NCBI GenBank assembly: GCA_043228905.1
Contig: JBHGNT010000005.1
Coordinates: 21,824,001-21,888,000, forward strand
From: Azolla caroliniana
Lineage: Eukaryota > Polypodiophyta
Reading direction: 5' to 3'
Length of the DNA stretch: 64,000 nucleotides
How positions within the stretch are numbered: the first letter of the stretch is position 1; each line of letters starts with the position of its first letter. The notes below the pieces were generated by a model that did not search any database, was not told the DNA's origin, and saw only the letters and a program-made list of their open reading frames with translations. A program made the translations under genes and the position numbers. Of this stretch, positions 1 through 11,882 are shown in pieces.

Positions 1-3000
1 ATTGCGCAAGGGCGCAAAGATGGGAGGATGTTTATCCTCAACACCAATGACGTCGGCACCGCACTGTTCGCCAAAGGACAGAAGGTCGAGTCGGATATCG
101 ACCTGTGGCATAAGCGGATCAGCCACGTCAACTGCCGGAGGCTTCAAGACCTGCAAACAGAACAAGTCATTTTCGGTTTGCCGAAGTTTAGCGGCTAGAG
201 AGCCCAGATTTGTGAAGCCTGCCAACTCGGGAAGCAATACCGGCTTCCATTCCCCACCGAAAGAAATCGAAGTCGTAACAAGCTCGATCTTATCCATTCG
301 GATGTGTGGGGACCGACACAAAATGTTAGCATTGGCAGGAGTCGATATTTCGTCTCCTTCATCGACGACTACACGCAGCATACGTGGATCTACCTCATTG
401 AGCGGAAGAGCGAAGTCTTCGAGTATTTCCGGAGCCTCCAGAAGATGGTGGAACGGGAATCAGAGAAGAAGATCAAATGCCTACGGTCGGATGGCGGAAA
501 AGAGTACTTTTCCAGCCAATTCAACAACTATCTGCAACAAAAAGGAATTCGGCGAGAATTCAGCTGTAGATACACACCGCAACAGAACGGTGTGGCCGAA
601 AGGAAGAATCGGTCGCTAATTGACGCGGCTAGGGCAATGCTGGAGGAAAAGAGCATGCCCAAGTTCTACTGGGCGGAGGCGGTCCAAACGGCCGTTTACA
701 TCCAGAACCGGATCGGGGACAAGGTGTCAGCTCACGAGCTGTATTTCGGGCGCAAGCCAAATTTGAGACACCTCCGGATATTCGGCAGCATAGCCTATGT
801 ACATGTGCCGGATGAGAAGCAGAGAAAGCTGGATGCAAAATCGGAAAAATGCATCCTAGTCGGCTATGCTCAAGAGCAAAAGGGGTATAAGTGTTATAAC
901 CCCCGGACCAAGCAGGTCCGAGTCAGCCGAGATGTCGAGTTTGATGAATCGGCATCGTGGTATTCCTTATCGACTCCGACTTCCGATTCCGACTCGATGT
1001 CGGAGGATGGGGCTAGTGAGCCTGAACCGGCCCAGGTAGAGTCTGGAATCGTTCCGGTTAAGCGGACCGAATGAGAGACTAGATCAGTCCAACCGGTCGG
1101 ATGATGAGACGACGAGTAGTGGAGACTCTGTCGTGCTCTCCCCGTGCAAGGAACCGAGGAGACGGTTCACACGCAAAGAGAAAGGGAAGCAGAAGATGCT
1201 GGAATTCGAGACCGGTAATGAGGAGTCGGATCGATGCGTATCTGACTTCGGCAAGGACATAGGCAGATCTTCGGGAACGAAGACCGAACCGGCCAAGAAG
1301 GGTCTCATACCGGGTAACGGTGAGTTACGCTGGTCCACCCGCCAGAAGGATCCCGTTAAACGGTACGGGTATAACGAGTACATGGCGCATCATTATGCGT
1401 ACATGACCAAGGTGGCGGAAGTGCGTGAGCCGGAGAGCTACGCAGAAGCGGCAAAGGACGCAAATTGGCGCGCCGCTATGGAGGAAGAAATGCGGGCGTT
1501 GGATGCCAACAGAACTTGGGACCTGGTTGACCCTCCCCGTCACTGTAAACCGATCGGATGCAAGTGGGTGTACAAGATAAAGTACAATGCCGACGGTACA
1601 GTTAACTGGTACAAGGCCCGGTTAGTGGCGAAGGGATATGCGCAGACCCACGGAATCGACTACGACGAGACCTTCGCTCCTGTAGTGAAGATGACGATGG
1701 TTCATGTGGTACTGGCGGTTGCTGCGGCAAGGGGGTGGCACCTTCATCAGATGGATGTGAAGAATGCCTTCCTTCAAGGAGATCTTGAAGAAGAAGTCGG
1801 AGGTGAACAAGTCGGCGGTATGCCGACTGAGGAAGTCGTTGTACGGCTTGAAGCAAGCCCCCCGTGCTTGGAATGCTAAGATCACACACCGGTTGCGAAA
1901 GATGGGGTTTGTTGCCTCTAAGTCAAACTCTTCCCTGTTCATCCGTCAAGACTCAAATGGTCCGGTATGTATCTTACTCTATGTTGATGATTTAGTCATC
2001 ACCGGCCCAGGTCTTCCGGAAATCAACCGCGTCAAGTCCTAGTTGTCGGACGCATTCGATATGAAGGACTTGGGGGACCTTCATTATTTTTTGGGGATCG
2101 AGGTGATCTGCACCCCCGACGGTATATTGCTTTCTCAACGCCATTATGTGTTGAATATACTGTACAAGTTCGGCATGACGGAATGTCGACCTGTCTCCAC
2201 ACCCCTGGACCGGAATCAGAAGATCCGTCCCAACTCCAAACCAGCCTGCGATGAGAAACGGTTCCGACAAATAGTTGGAAGCTTGATCTACTTGACCATC
2301 ACCCGACCCGACATTAGCTATCCGGTCGGAGTGGTAAGCCAATTCATGCAGAAGCCGACCGTGGAGCATCTTCAATGCGCACAACGAATACTGAGGTATG
2401 TAAGCGGCACTAAGGACCGGGGGCTCTTATACCGGCAAGGTATAACTGAAGAGCTTGTCAGCTACACGGATGCCGACTGGGCTGGCGACGCAACGGATCT
2501 TCGCTCAACTTCTGGCTTTATGTTTTCTCTTGGGAGCGCGGCTGTTGCGTGGAGCAGCAAAAAGCAGGCAACAATGGCTCTATCCAGCACTGAGGCTGAA
2601 TACCGGGGCGCGACCATTGCCACCTGCGAAGCCATTTGGCTTCGGCGACTACTGCAAGACCTGCGGATCGAGGTACCAACCCCGATCCTGATCTACTGCG
2701 ATAACCTCAGCAGCATGCAATTGGCCAAGAACCCTGTGTTCCATGCTCGCACAAAGCACATAGAAGTGCATTATTACTTCGTGTGTGAGCGGGTCCTGAG
2801 CAGTGAAGTTGAACTACGGTATGTTCACACGGATCGACAAGTTGCCGACATCTTCACCAAGCTGCTTAGGTCGGACAAGTTGCAACACTTTACCGAAATG
2901 CTTGGTGTTCAGCATCTCGACGTGCCGCACTTGAGGGGGAGACGCAAAGGCAAAGACACTACCGAAACGGGCAAAGGCAAAAAAACTGTTGAACCCGTAG

Positions 3001-3644
3001 GTAGGAGAAGATCCGGTAGAGGTGGAGACAAGAAGAAAAATGAAGCCGAGTCGACGAAGGAAGTCGGCACATCCGAACAAGTCGGTGAACTGGCTGAAGA
3101 AGCCAAGGGAAGCACGGAGAAGGCCAAGACCCGGACGTGGTCCGATGTGGTGAGAGGCCTGAAGCCGAAAATCGAATCGGAGGATACCGATTCGGACAAG
3201 AGCTGGAATGAGTCGAAGACAGCCGATTCGGATCAACAGATGGATCCGGATGAGTTGGATCAACGAGAGGCCAAGGAGACACAGACGCAGCGGAAGTCGA
3301 TGCCATCGCGGTGGAACGGACGGATCAGCAAGCACCGAAGTCATAGCAGCGAAGGAGCTGAGATGGGCCTATTGAGCAGACATGCCGAAGGTCGAGGCGT
3401 GCAGAACCAAAGGGGTTGCGGCAAACGGGACTGGACCGGACAAGGAGCGCGAGCAAGGCGAAGCAACGCCAGGAGAAGTCGGTTGGAAGAACCGGCTGCA
3501 CAGAGGTTGACACTACGACCCTACCTCAGGTTGAGCTTGAGGGGGGGTGTTGAGCAGCAAGCTCAATCGGAGCCGGATCGGCTGAATAAGCCTGAGCCGG
3601 TAAGTGAGATGAATCAGTATGCCGGTGAGCAACCGAGCCGGTAA
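1..3644 (+). pseudogene. copia pol polyprotein, broken by stops and frameshifts
   Basis: Frame 1 from base 1 gives a GAG-pre-integrase segment (HKRISHVN, CEACQLGKQ) with one TAG at 196-198. It then gives the integrase core (HSDVWGPT, FIDDYT, DGGKEYF, QQNGVAERKNR). The frame breaks after about 1074. Frame 2 carries the start of reverse transcriptase ([27 protein letters not shown]) until a frameshift near 1800. Frame 3 continues with [12 protein letters not shown] and the catalytic YVDDL (about 1980), then one TAG at 2040-2042. RNase H follows ([25 protein letters not shown]). After RNase H ends near 2925 the same frame stays open for about 240 more codons to 3644. That tail is charged and Glu/Lys/Arg/Ser-rich, and it runs across the polypurine tract into the LTR. 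At least four lesions make the polyprotein non-functional as it stands. Confidence 0.88.
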
Positions 3645-3906
3645 GCAGTAAGGACCGGTGAGCTGGGTAGTCGGTATGCCGGATCCAATCCGTAACCGGA
3701 AGCCTAGTATAGGTTAGACTACTAGGCAGTTATAGTCTCGTAGTTAGTGTCAGATGCTTGTGTGAGCATTGAAGTACACCGTACTTGTAACAGTCCCGTA
3801 TGGACTTGTATAAATAGTGCTGATGAGCGCGTTGTAGATACAGAGCACAGAGTATTCATATAATTTTGAAAAACAGGTTGTCTTGCTCTCTCTCTGTCTC
3901 TCCCGC

Positions 3907-3942
<36 letters not shown>

Positions 3943-3977
3943 GTTCTTTCTAACGCTTCTGCAAGCAATCTTTCACA
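3548..3977 (+). repeat. 3' LTR of the first copia element
   Basis: The LTR starts with TGTTGAG directly after a G-run (3541-3547). It contains a TATA box, TATAAATA, at about 3809-3816 and a (CT)n tract at about 3905-3940, which would lie in the transcribed leader. The right end is set at a CA near 3977; it is not confirmed because the matching 5' LTR is outside the window. The next element begins only about 35 bp further on. Confidence 0.6.
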
Positions 3978-4012
3978 AAAGGCAACTCCGATCGACAAGA
4001 CGCTACGAACGT

Positions 4013-4129
4013 TGTCGCATTATTACGCATGTGCGTGTGAAAGGGGCGGGACCACGGGGGTCTCGGACGAGGGAGAAAAGGGATGCCAATAAAACTGACA
4101 CCGGACACGACCCGGATGCAACTGAACAC
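4013..4129 (-). repeat. Partial second LTR copy (U5 end only)
   Basis: This segment matches 5506-5622 nearly base for base, from the GCGACA/TGCGACA end to the CAGTTGCATC block. It joins gag sequence on its right with no intervening pol or polypurine tract. The upstream two-thirds of the LTR is missing. Confidence 0.75.
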
Positions 4130-4137
4130 GGGTCGTC

Positions 4138-5468
4138 TCATGGTCTCTTCGTCGACCTTCTCACGGGCCACTTCCATCCATCTTCATTGGCAGCATGCCA
4201 TGACTCCTTGATACAGTCATCCATCTCCTCGGTCTCACATGGGCGCAAGGGCCCGAATGTTGAGTTCTCCGGAATCGGTCCCAAGGGCTCTTGTTCGTTC
4301 CTTCCCCGTATTGTCTCGCCAGTGATTCTCGGTCTCACGCCACCGCCTTCCTCCCCTTGGGACTCACGTGGGCACTCGGGCTCGAATGCCATTGTCTCGG
4401 GAGCAAGTGTGGGAAGACGCGAAGAATCGCCCGTCCGTTTTTCGCCCTTGTCCATAGGCACCAGCTCCTCGTGGTCGGTGGTTGTCCCCTTACGGATCGC
4501 GCAAGCCCCGCCTGGGCTTGCTTCTCCAATGTCCGGAGTTTCGGGTTGACGTGCCTGAAACCGCCGGTCCCAACGTTCCGATTCTGTGATCGGTATCCCG
4601 GCCTTGTCCTCGACCGCTCTATCTCCGCAATCCGAGAGGGCGTTTTGTTCCGCACCCTCTCCCGTGGCACTGTCGTACCGATCTTCTGCCATCTCGTGGG
4701 GCAAGTTTGTCTCCTCGGCGTTGGCTCGTAGCCTCGATCTTTCCTCTTCCTCGAGCATTGCCTCGAGAGCTGCGTACGCCTCCGCAATCTTGGCCCCGAA
4801 GCCGAGCCTTGCCGACTCTCTTTGCCGTTCGACCTCTTCCCGCTGTGATGGCGCGCAGTCGCGCGCCTTCCTCCTCGCCTTCTCGGCCCGCTCGTCATCT
4901 TGCCGTTGGCATACCCTTCCGACCTTCGACCAATCCTCCGTAAGGCCATTCGCTCCGTCCTCGTCTTCGAGCTCAATCCCGATGGCCTCCCGTTCTACCC
5001 GACTTAACGAACAACAGGACTTTGTCCGCCCCCACCAAACCTTGTTCCCGCTCCGGGAGCCGAGCAAGCCTTCGTTGCGCCCCGGTGGGTCTTCGCCGAT
5101 GCCACCCACTGGTCGAAGTCGTGTCGTCCCCGGCTCTTCCGCCGTCCTCCATATGCCTGCAGGAGCGCCTCTTCGAAGGCCTCCCACGAACTATGAGCTT
5201 CTCGGACCTCCTTCACTTCCACGTGCATGCGGACGACGACGACCCGACAGAAGAACCCTAGCCTCAACACCTCTTCTACGCCTCGCTCCTCCATTTCCGC
5301 GTTGTAGGCTTCCAAGTAGAATGGGACTTTGTCCTTGTTGAAACGACCGACTCTTTCGACCACTCGCTCAACAGCTTGTTGCGTCGTTTCCCTTCTTGTT
5401 GTTGCTCGTCCAAACTCCCTCACTGCTTCGACAAAAAGTTGTTTGAAGTCGTCTTCTTCCAACTCCAT
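4138..5468 (-). pseudogene. gypsy-type Gag with one frameshift
   Basis: The start codon is at 5468 on the minus strand, just inside the LTR. The first ~150 residues contain a retrotransposon Gag fold signature: FYLEAYNAEM, then WEAFEEALLQAYG and DFDQWV. The reading frame then shifts (between about 5000 and 5190). The second frame continues to the junction with the LTR copy at about 4138. It includes LEDEDGANGLTEDWSKV and a long Glu/Arg/Ala-rich coiled-coil-like stretch. I see no CCHC zinc knuckle. The opposite strand is also open over much of this interval, but that is a composition effect of a GC-rich gag and not a separate gene. Assignment to Ty3/gypsy rests on the Gag pattern alone, because pol is absent. 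Confidence 0.68.
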
Positions 5469-5505
5469 TCTCCCTTGCTGCCTTTCACGTCGGGTTCACC
5501 AAATA

Positions 5506-6076
5506 TGTCGCGTTATTACGCGCGTGCATGTGAAAGGGGCGAGACCACGGGGGTCTCGGACGAGGGAGAAAAGGGATGCCAAGAAAACTGACACCGGACA
5601 TGACCCAGATGCAACTGAACACGACAGTGAGAGAGAGAGAGAAGAGGGAGAGCATGCGCGTGACACCGACTCTTATGCTCAGGGAGGAATGGGTTGTGCT
5701 CCCGACACCACCAAATACACCAACATGCACAACAGATATGAGGATGTATATTACAAGTGAAACAATACAACCCCAGCTTCGAGTCAGACCAAGGTAGGTT
5801 ACAACCATAGTCAGCTGCTAAGCCGCCGGTCGAGGAGCTCACGGCTCGTCGCGCCGAGCGAGGTCTTGCACAGGAGACCGAGCAGAAGCAAACCCTAAAC
5901 AAAACACGAACTCTCAACCCTCACGACGAGGAAGAAGGAGAAGAAAAAAAAAAGAAACTACCAAGTTAAAACCGCCTAACCCTAATCTAACGGTATACCC
6001 CCTAACACAAAATGGGCAACCCCATACAAGAGACCCCTCCCTTCCTTTTATAGCCCAAGGAGGGAGAAATGTTACA
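5506..6076 (-). repeat. gypsy-like LTR, 5' copy in element orientation
   Basis: On the minus strand the sequence begins TGTAACA (6076) and ends GCGACA (5506), so it has TG...CA termini. A TATA box reads GGCTATAAAA on the minus strand (6047-6056). Its last 117 bp are repeated at 4013-4129 with about 90% identity by eye. It contains a short GA tract near 5623-5645. Confidence 0.65.
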
Positions 6077-6109
6077 ATGTGGGATAAATCTCATATTACA
6101 TGGGATCCT

Positions 6110-9100
6110 CTGTCCCAACTTTATTGCCTATTCGGCGCCACAAAGGCAACCCCTAGCCCCTATGCTAATTTTGTACAAGGGTGGGTGCACATGGTGCACC
6201 TTGCCGATCCTTCCAACATTCTCCGATTTCTCACTGTGGCCCAAAATCTTCACGACAACGCGCGAGGCAGAGCATTAGGCAGAAGAGGGAGCTATCATGC
6301 CGGACTGGGCCGACATACTAACTCCGCCCAATGTAGATAATGTGGCAAGCGTGGCCACTATGAGGCAGAGTGTCACAAAAAGAAGAGTGAATCGGCCTCC
6401 ACAAGTCGACAACTCACCAACCATGCCTCAAACTCTAACTACGATGATTGTGGCAGAATGTTTGTGATGAGGCACAGAGTGAACTCTATGATAGCCTCCA
6501 ACCCGACCAACACCTCCAACTCAAAAGATGTATGGTTTGTCAACTCGGGCGCATCCAACCACATGACATCTCATGAGGATGGTTCTAAGATCTACGAAAG
6601 CCCGAACGACTCAGTTATGTGAAAACAGGGGATGACACAATTCACCCTATTCAACATGTCAGCAATGTCTCATTCGGGGAAGAAGGCAACCAAACCTACA
6701 TCAAGAACGTCTTGCATGTTCCAACAATAACAAAGAACTTGGACTTGGTTGGCCAAATTGTGGAACAAGGCATGCAAGTTCGCTTCAACTGCAGAGGGTG
6801 CTTTATTGAAAAAGAAGGTCAACTCATTGCCTATGGTCAAAGGGAAGGCCGAATGTTCATTCTCAATTTGCACGAGATGAAATCGACATGTTTGCAAAAG
6901 GTACCAAAGCCAACACCAACATAGAGTAGTGGCACAAAAGGATTGGCCACATCAATCTCCAAAAGCTCAAAGGAATGCAATTGAAAGGAGTCGTCACCGA
7001 ACTCCCGACCTTCACCGAAAAGGAGATTGCGGGCATGTGCAAAGGTTGCCAATTCGACAAATAACACCGACAACCATTCCCAAAGGAAAGGAACATAAGC
7101 AAAGGGATCTTGGATATAATACATTCAGATGTATGGGGACCAACCTAGACTTTCGGTGGTTGCAGGTACTATGTAACATTCATCGACGACTTCTCCAAAC
7201 ATACCTGAATTTATCCCATGTGCCAAAAGAGTGAATTGTTCTCGCATTTCCAGAAATTCAAGAAAGAAGTCAAATAGGTAATCAATCTTCATGTACGATG
7301 CCTTCGATCGGACGGCGGCAAAGAGTACTTCTCCAACGTGTTTACAACATACCTTCGACAAGAAAGAATTCGACGAGAGTTTACTTGCCAACACACACCT
7401 AAGCAGAATGGAGTAGCCAAACGCAATAACCAACACATACTCAAGGTGGCAAGGGCAATGATGAACGAGAAACATCTGTCAAAGTCATATTGGGTTGGAG
7501 TGATGAATACAAACATATATCTGATGAATCACTGCACAACATCAGGAGAGCACAATGTTACCCCTCATGAGAGGTTCTATGGGAAGAAACCAGATCTATC
7601 CCACATCAAGATCTTTGGTTCAATAGCATATGTACATATTCCTGATGAGAAGCGGTAGAAGCTCGATCCTAAGTCAGAAAAATGTATCCTTGTAGGGTAC
7701 TTCAACCCCTCTACCAAGAAGGCAAGAGTGAGTAGGGATGTTGTCTTCGATGAGTTGGCATCTTGGTACACAGTCGACTCAACTCCATCCAACCCAGTTG
7801 AAACCGAGTTCAACACATATGCGGAGGAGGATGATCGACTGAGGCTCACATCAGAGGTAAGTTCAATCTCAACCAAGTTGAGTGAACCACAAGAGCCTCC
7901 AAGCGACCAAAGCACGTTGCGGCCAAGTCCCAAGACGGACACCAAATGTAAGGCCATAATGCCTGAGTACGAAGACTCAGATGGAAATGAATTGACTCAC
8001 TCACTTGACATTGAGTATGGTGGACTGGATGTGCCCATCATGAGGACACCCGAAGTATCATGTCGCTCCACCTAAGAGAATAATGTACTCAGCCGATTCT
8101 GCTACCATGACTACATAGCATATCATTATGCATTCATGATGAAGGTGGCGACAATCCAAGAGCCAAAACCTTTTCCGAAGCCGCTAAAGACCCACGATGG
8201 GTTGAAGCGATGAATGAGGAGATGCAAGTACTCTCAAAGAACGAGGCATGGGATCTTGTTCCTTCTTCACACCACAAAAAGGCAATTGAATGCCGATGGA
8301 TCTTCAAAGTGAAGCACAACGCCAATGTCACTGTTAATCGGTACAAGGGCCAGCTTGTGGTGAAGGGCTACGCGTAGACGCACAATGTCGATTATGAAGA
8401 GACCTTTGCCCCCGTGGCAAAGATGAGTACCATTCGAACCGTGATCGCACTACAACAACCAAGGGGTGGTACTTCCACCAAATGGACGTCAAAAACGCCT
8501 TTCTCCAAGGCGAATTAGATGAGGAGGTGTACATGGTACAACCATTAGGCTTCAAGTCAAGCACACACCCGCAAGCGGTATGTCAACTGAAAAAACCTCT
8601 CTACGGCCTTAAGCATGCACTGAGAGCATGGATTCGAAGATAAGTCAGTATCTTCATCAAATCGGCTTCAACATGTCCAAGTCCAATAACTCTCTGTTCA
8701 TCCAAAGCAACTCCAGGGGACGGACATTTATCATCATTTATGTGGATGACTTGGTCATACGAGGAGAGCACTCAACAAACATTGAGCAGATCAAGAAGCT
8801 CCGCTCCAACCGATTCGAAATGAAAGACATGAAGGAAATCCATTACTTTCTAGAAATAGAAGTAATTCAGACTCCTGATGGCATCATGCTTTCTCAATGG
8901 CACTATATCCTCAATATTCTCTACAAGTTTGGGATGACACAATGTAAGCCCATCACTACCCCTCTCGATTGCAACCTAAAGCTAGATGTTGACTCAGGCA
9001 CAAGAGAGTGTGAGTCGACGCTCTATCATCAGCTAGGCGGAAGCCTCATCTACCTCACAATTACCCAACCCGACCTGAGTTACCTAGTCGGCCTCCTAAG

Positions 9101-9707
9101 CCACTTCGTGCAAACTCTGTGAGACATCCATCTCGATTATGTTAAGCGAGTGCTAAGGTATGTGAGTGGAACCATGGATTTCAGCATCTTCTACAAATCA
9201 GTCACACCGATATGACTCGAAGGGTACACATATGCCGATTAGGCCTGCTACAAAGTCGACAGACAATCAACCTTAGGGTTCATCTTCTCCCTCGGTAGTG
9301 GAGCCATATCCTGGAGCAACAAAAAGCAATCGACAGTCGCATTGTCGAGCACGGGCACGACAATTGTCGTATGTGAAGCCGTTTGGCTGAAACGGATATT
9401 GAAGGATTTGGGCATTTCCATATAAGATCCGATTCTCCTCTACTGCAATAATATGAGTAGTATTCACCTAGCTCGGAACCCAGTTTTTTATGCTCGGACC
9501 AAGCACATCGAAGTGCACTATCACTTCATTCGAGAGCGTGTTCTGGCCGGGGAGGTTGACTTGCAATACATCAACACGAACGTGCAAACGACCGACATCT
9601 TCACCAAGGCCATGGGGATTGACAAGCTACGACAATTCACGACGAGCCTAGGTCTTTCAACCGTTGACCAACCGAGCTCGAGGGGGAGTAAGGAGCAACA
9701 GGAATGA
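6110..9707 (+). pseudogene. copia gag-pol remnant with many stops
   Basis: A gag C-terminus at about 6330-6390 encodes a CCHC knuckle of the form C-R-stop-C-G-K-R-G-H-Y-E-A-E-C, so one knuckle codon is a stop. The protease motif at 6532-6570 reads WFVNSGASNHMT, where the catalytic Asp of DSGA is Asn. Then follow HKRIGHINLQKL and HSDVWGPT (about 7110-7145), FIDDFSKHT, DGGKEYF, QNGVAKRN (integrase) and FGSIAYVHIPDE. The RT region has KAIECRWIFKVKHN, THNVDYEETFAP and an intact YVDDL at about 8740. RNase H shows ARTKHIEVHYHF near 9495-9530. Stops interrupt nearly every domain, so this is a long-dead copy. Confidence 0.88.
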
Positions 9708-9805
9708 ACCGGCCATCCAACGCCGAAGTTGGTCAACTCAAAGCTGACCCGAAGACCTTTTCCGAACCAACGATTTGGCAACCAGAAGTTGTGTTTGAAG
9801 GGGTG

Positions 9806-10094
9806 TGTTGAGAATCAAACTCAACTTCCTGTGTGTGGGAATACACTCTAGGACACTCAAGTGTGTGAACACCCCACCTCATTGTATAGTAACTAGTGTG
9901 TCATAGACGTTAATATCCTATGACACATATTCTTTAAGTAGTTAAGGCTCGACCCCTTTCTCAAGGGCCCGTTTCAGTGAGAGAACTTAGAGAGAAGGTG
10001 ACTACATAAGTACCTTCTCCTTCTCTTTGTAACCGTTGGCTCATTCTTGCTAGTGTTAATACAATTTTCTATTTTTCTTTATTTTTTCTTGTGT

Positions 10095-10164
<70 letters not shown>

Positions 10165-10208
10165 ATATCTCTTATGTTGCATAAAATTATCACCTATTCT
10201 TTGCAACA
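9806..10208 (+). repeat. 3' LTR of the second copia element
   Basis: The LTR begins TGTTGAGAATC after a GAAGGGGTG polypurine tract and ends TTGCAACA. The terminal 5 bp therefore form an inverted repeat, TGTTG/CAACA. It carries a (TC)n run at about 10097-10133 followed by (AC)n at about 10134-10163. Confidence 0.72.
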
Positions 10209-11882
10209 TTCAAACATTAAACATGTTCAATATATGCACATCCATTTTGCGAAAAAAGAATTATTTTTTATGAGCCCAGTAGGCAATGCATTGCTTTGTG
10301 ATGGATTTTAATTCATCGAGTCCAATTTATAGCATTTGGAGCCAAGTATATTACATTACAATATTTAGAAAGTTGGTTGGTTGGTTGGCATGAAAACATA
10401 TCGATTAGCTACTTGGCATGAATTTGGATATGTCGTGCATGTAAAAACAAAATCATCGAACATGTCACACTCGATATTATAGCTTTCATATCATATATCT
10501 ATGTAGTGCTTATGAAGCCAAGGTAATTTACTCTTATTGAGTTTGAGCTATGTGAGACCCACCGCTTCCCAATGTTGACCTACTCTACCTCCATGCTCCC
10601 CATAACATAGATGCAATGAATATGTGATACAAAATCGAAGCAATAAATCACAAATATATTCATTCGACAAATGATTTGTCACGGATAAGTTGGATGAGTG
10701 AGAGGTCGAAAATAGCATGCAAAGACGCATTCATCCTTCGGCACATTCAACCTTTGGGATAAATTCAATATTCAGGTGTTGCACAACGTGCGACAAAACT
10801 TTTGATTTTATGAGCATGAAACTCGAGTTCCCAATACTTATGCCACTCTATAGTTGGCCTATATGCTTGCCATGACTTTCTCAACCACACATACAATCAA
10901 CATGAACAATATTACAATGACAACATCATACACAACCCATTGTCCTTAATCTCATGTGGTTCTGCTTAGCATATTAACTTGCGTATGCAGAATCTTCTCG
11001 TTGCAAGCCGTCGTCGTCTATAAGCCAATTCAACTCTTGCGAGGCCATAAAATCGCCTCGCATCGACAGATCAAAGCGAGAGGACATGTGAACTCTACAA
11101 CACGATATCCAAGTGTTTGGGACAGTGCTTGCGAGGCCATAAAAGCGTGAACCAGAGTGTCAACGCACTTTCGAATATATGGGGGGTGGGGGGGGGGGGG
11201 GGGGGCAACGCTTGGCGTAGGAAAAGTTGTCGCCTCGCATTAGGTAGGGGGTCGAGAGCGAGAGGATGGCATGTGAGCTCTCTACGACAATATATTTGAC
11301 AGGATCGGAGCAAAGCCTGCTGCAAGTATGGAAACATGCAAAAGGTCGTACCATGGGCATCTCTTTTGGTCTGGCCGCCCATCCACTTGTTTGTCTATCG
11401 GTCCGCCCATCCATCAGTGAGTTTGGCTGGCTATCCACCCGTCCATCTATCTGCTCATCCACTCGTCCGTCTAGCTGTCTGCCCATCGGCCCATCGGCCG
11501 GTCCGACTGGCCATTCACTCGCCGGGCCCATGTCCATTGGGTGGGTGGGTGGTATGAAGCCCCACCTCAGCCAACGCAGATCTAGGTCATAAATATGTAC
11601 TATTACTATTACCATCTCTTACCTACTCCTATTCTGCTGAGTTATTGCTCATAAAAAGTATTCAGTAGATCAGAGACTTGAATTCCTCTTTTCTGGAGCT
11701 GGTACATTCAATTCCCAACTGCAGGGTTTGGATTGGAGCTTCTGGGCTATGGCGGTGGTGGTGATGGTGGCTCAGAGACAGTGTGGAAAAGAATAGACAG
11801 GCCGCTGCGATAACTGGATCTTAATTCTACTGCCAAAGGAGAAGGTAAGCAAGAAAGCTCTCGAAGAGGCGACTGAAAAGCC
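10209..11882. other. Intergenic: G-tract, degenerate repeats, no gene seen
   Basis: No credible coding sequence. An imperfect direct repeat of about 60 bp (CGCCTCGCAT...GCGAGAGGA...ATGTGA) occurs at about 11052-11107 and 11231-11293. A 25-bp nearly pure G run lies at 11181-11205. A degenerate CCATCCAC/CCGTCC-type minisatellite covers about 11380-11545. The last part (about 11700-11882) probably holds the promoter and 5' leader of the following reductase gene. Confidence 0.7.

Larger units (their letters stand above)
1..3977 (+). mobile_element. Ty1/copia LTR retrotransposon, 5' part outside the window
   Basis: The order GAG-pre-integrase, integrase core, reverse transcriptase, RNase H, polypurine tract, LTR is the Ty1/copia order. 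The element enters the window already inside pol, so its 5' LTR and gag are not visible. A G-rich polypurine tract (about 3536-3547) is followed by TGTTGAG, the usual start of a copia LTR. The 3' boundary at about 3977 is placed on a CA dinucleotide and is uncertain by tens of bases. No target duplication can be tested because the left end is missing. Confidence 0.9.
4013..6076 (-). mobile_element. Ty3/gypsy-like element reduced to LTR - gag - LTR fragment
   Basis: Read on the minus strand, the element runs from an LTR (6076 to 5506, beginning TGTAACA and ending GCGACA), through a short leader with a TGGTG-starting candidate primer-binding site just inside the LTR, into gag (5468 to about 4138). 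It then passes directly into a second copy of the last 117 bp of the LTR (4129 to 4013). No protease, RT, RNase H or integrase is present. The distal LTR copy lacks its upstream part, so gag is fused to U5-like sequence. The flanks (AACGT on the left, ATGTG on the right) do not match, so there is no target duplication. This fits an internal deletion or a gag-only non-autonomous element. Confidence 0.7.
6101..10208 (+). mobile_element. Second Ty1/copia element, 5'-truncated and heavily mutated
   Basis: The order is a gag remnant with a zinc knuckle, protease, GAG-pre-integrase, integrase, reverse transcriptase, RNase H, polypurine tract and 3' LTR. No 5' LTR is visible. The left end abuts the gypsy-like LTR, suggesting that the gypsy insertion or a rearrangement removed it. 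It is a different copia family from the one at 1-3977: the LTRs share only the TGTTGAG start. Confidence 0.88.

Noticed and set aside
3866-5341. Long plus-strand ORFs (227 and 251 codons) over the gag region
   Set aside because: They are the antisense of a GC-rich gag; the minus strand carries recognisable Gag motifs and the plus-strand products are Ser/Arg/Pro low-complexity.
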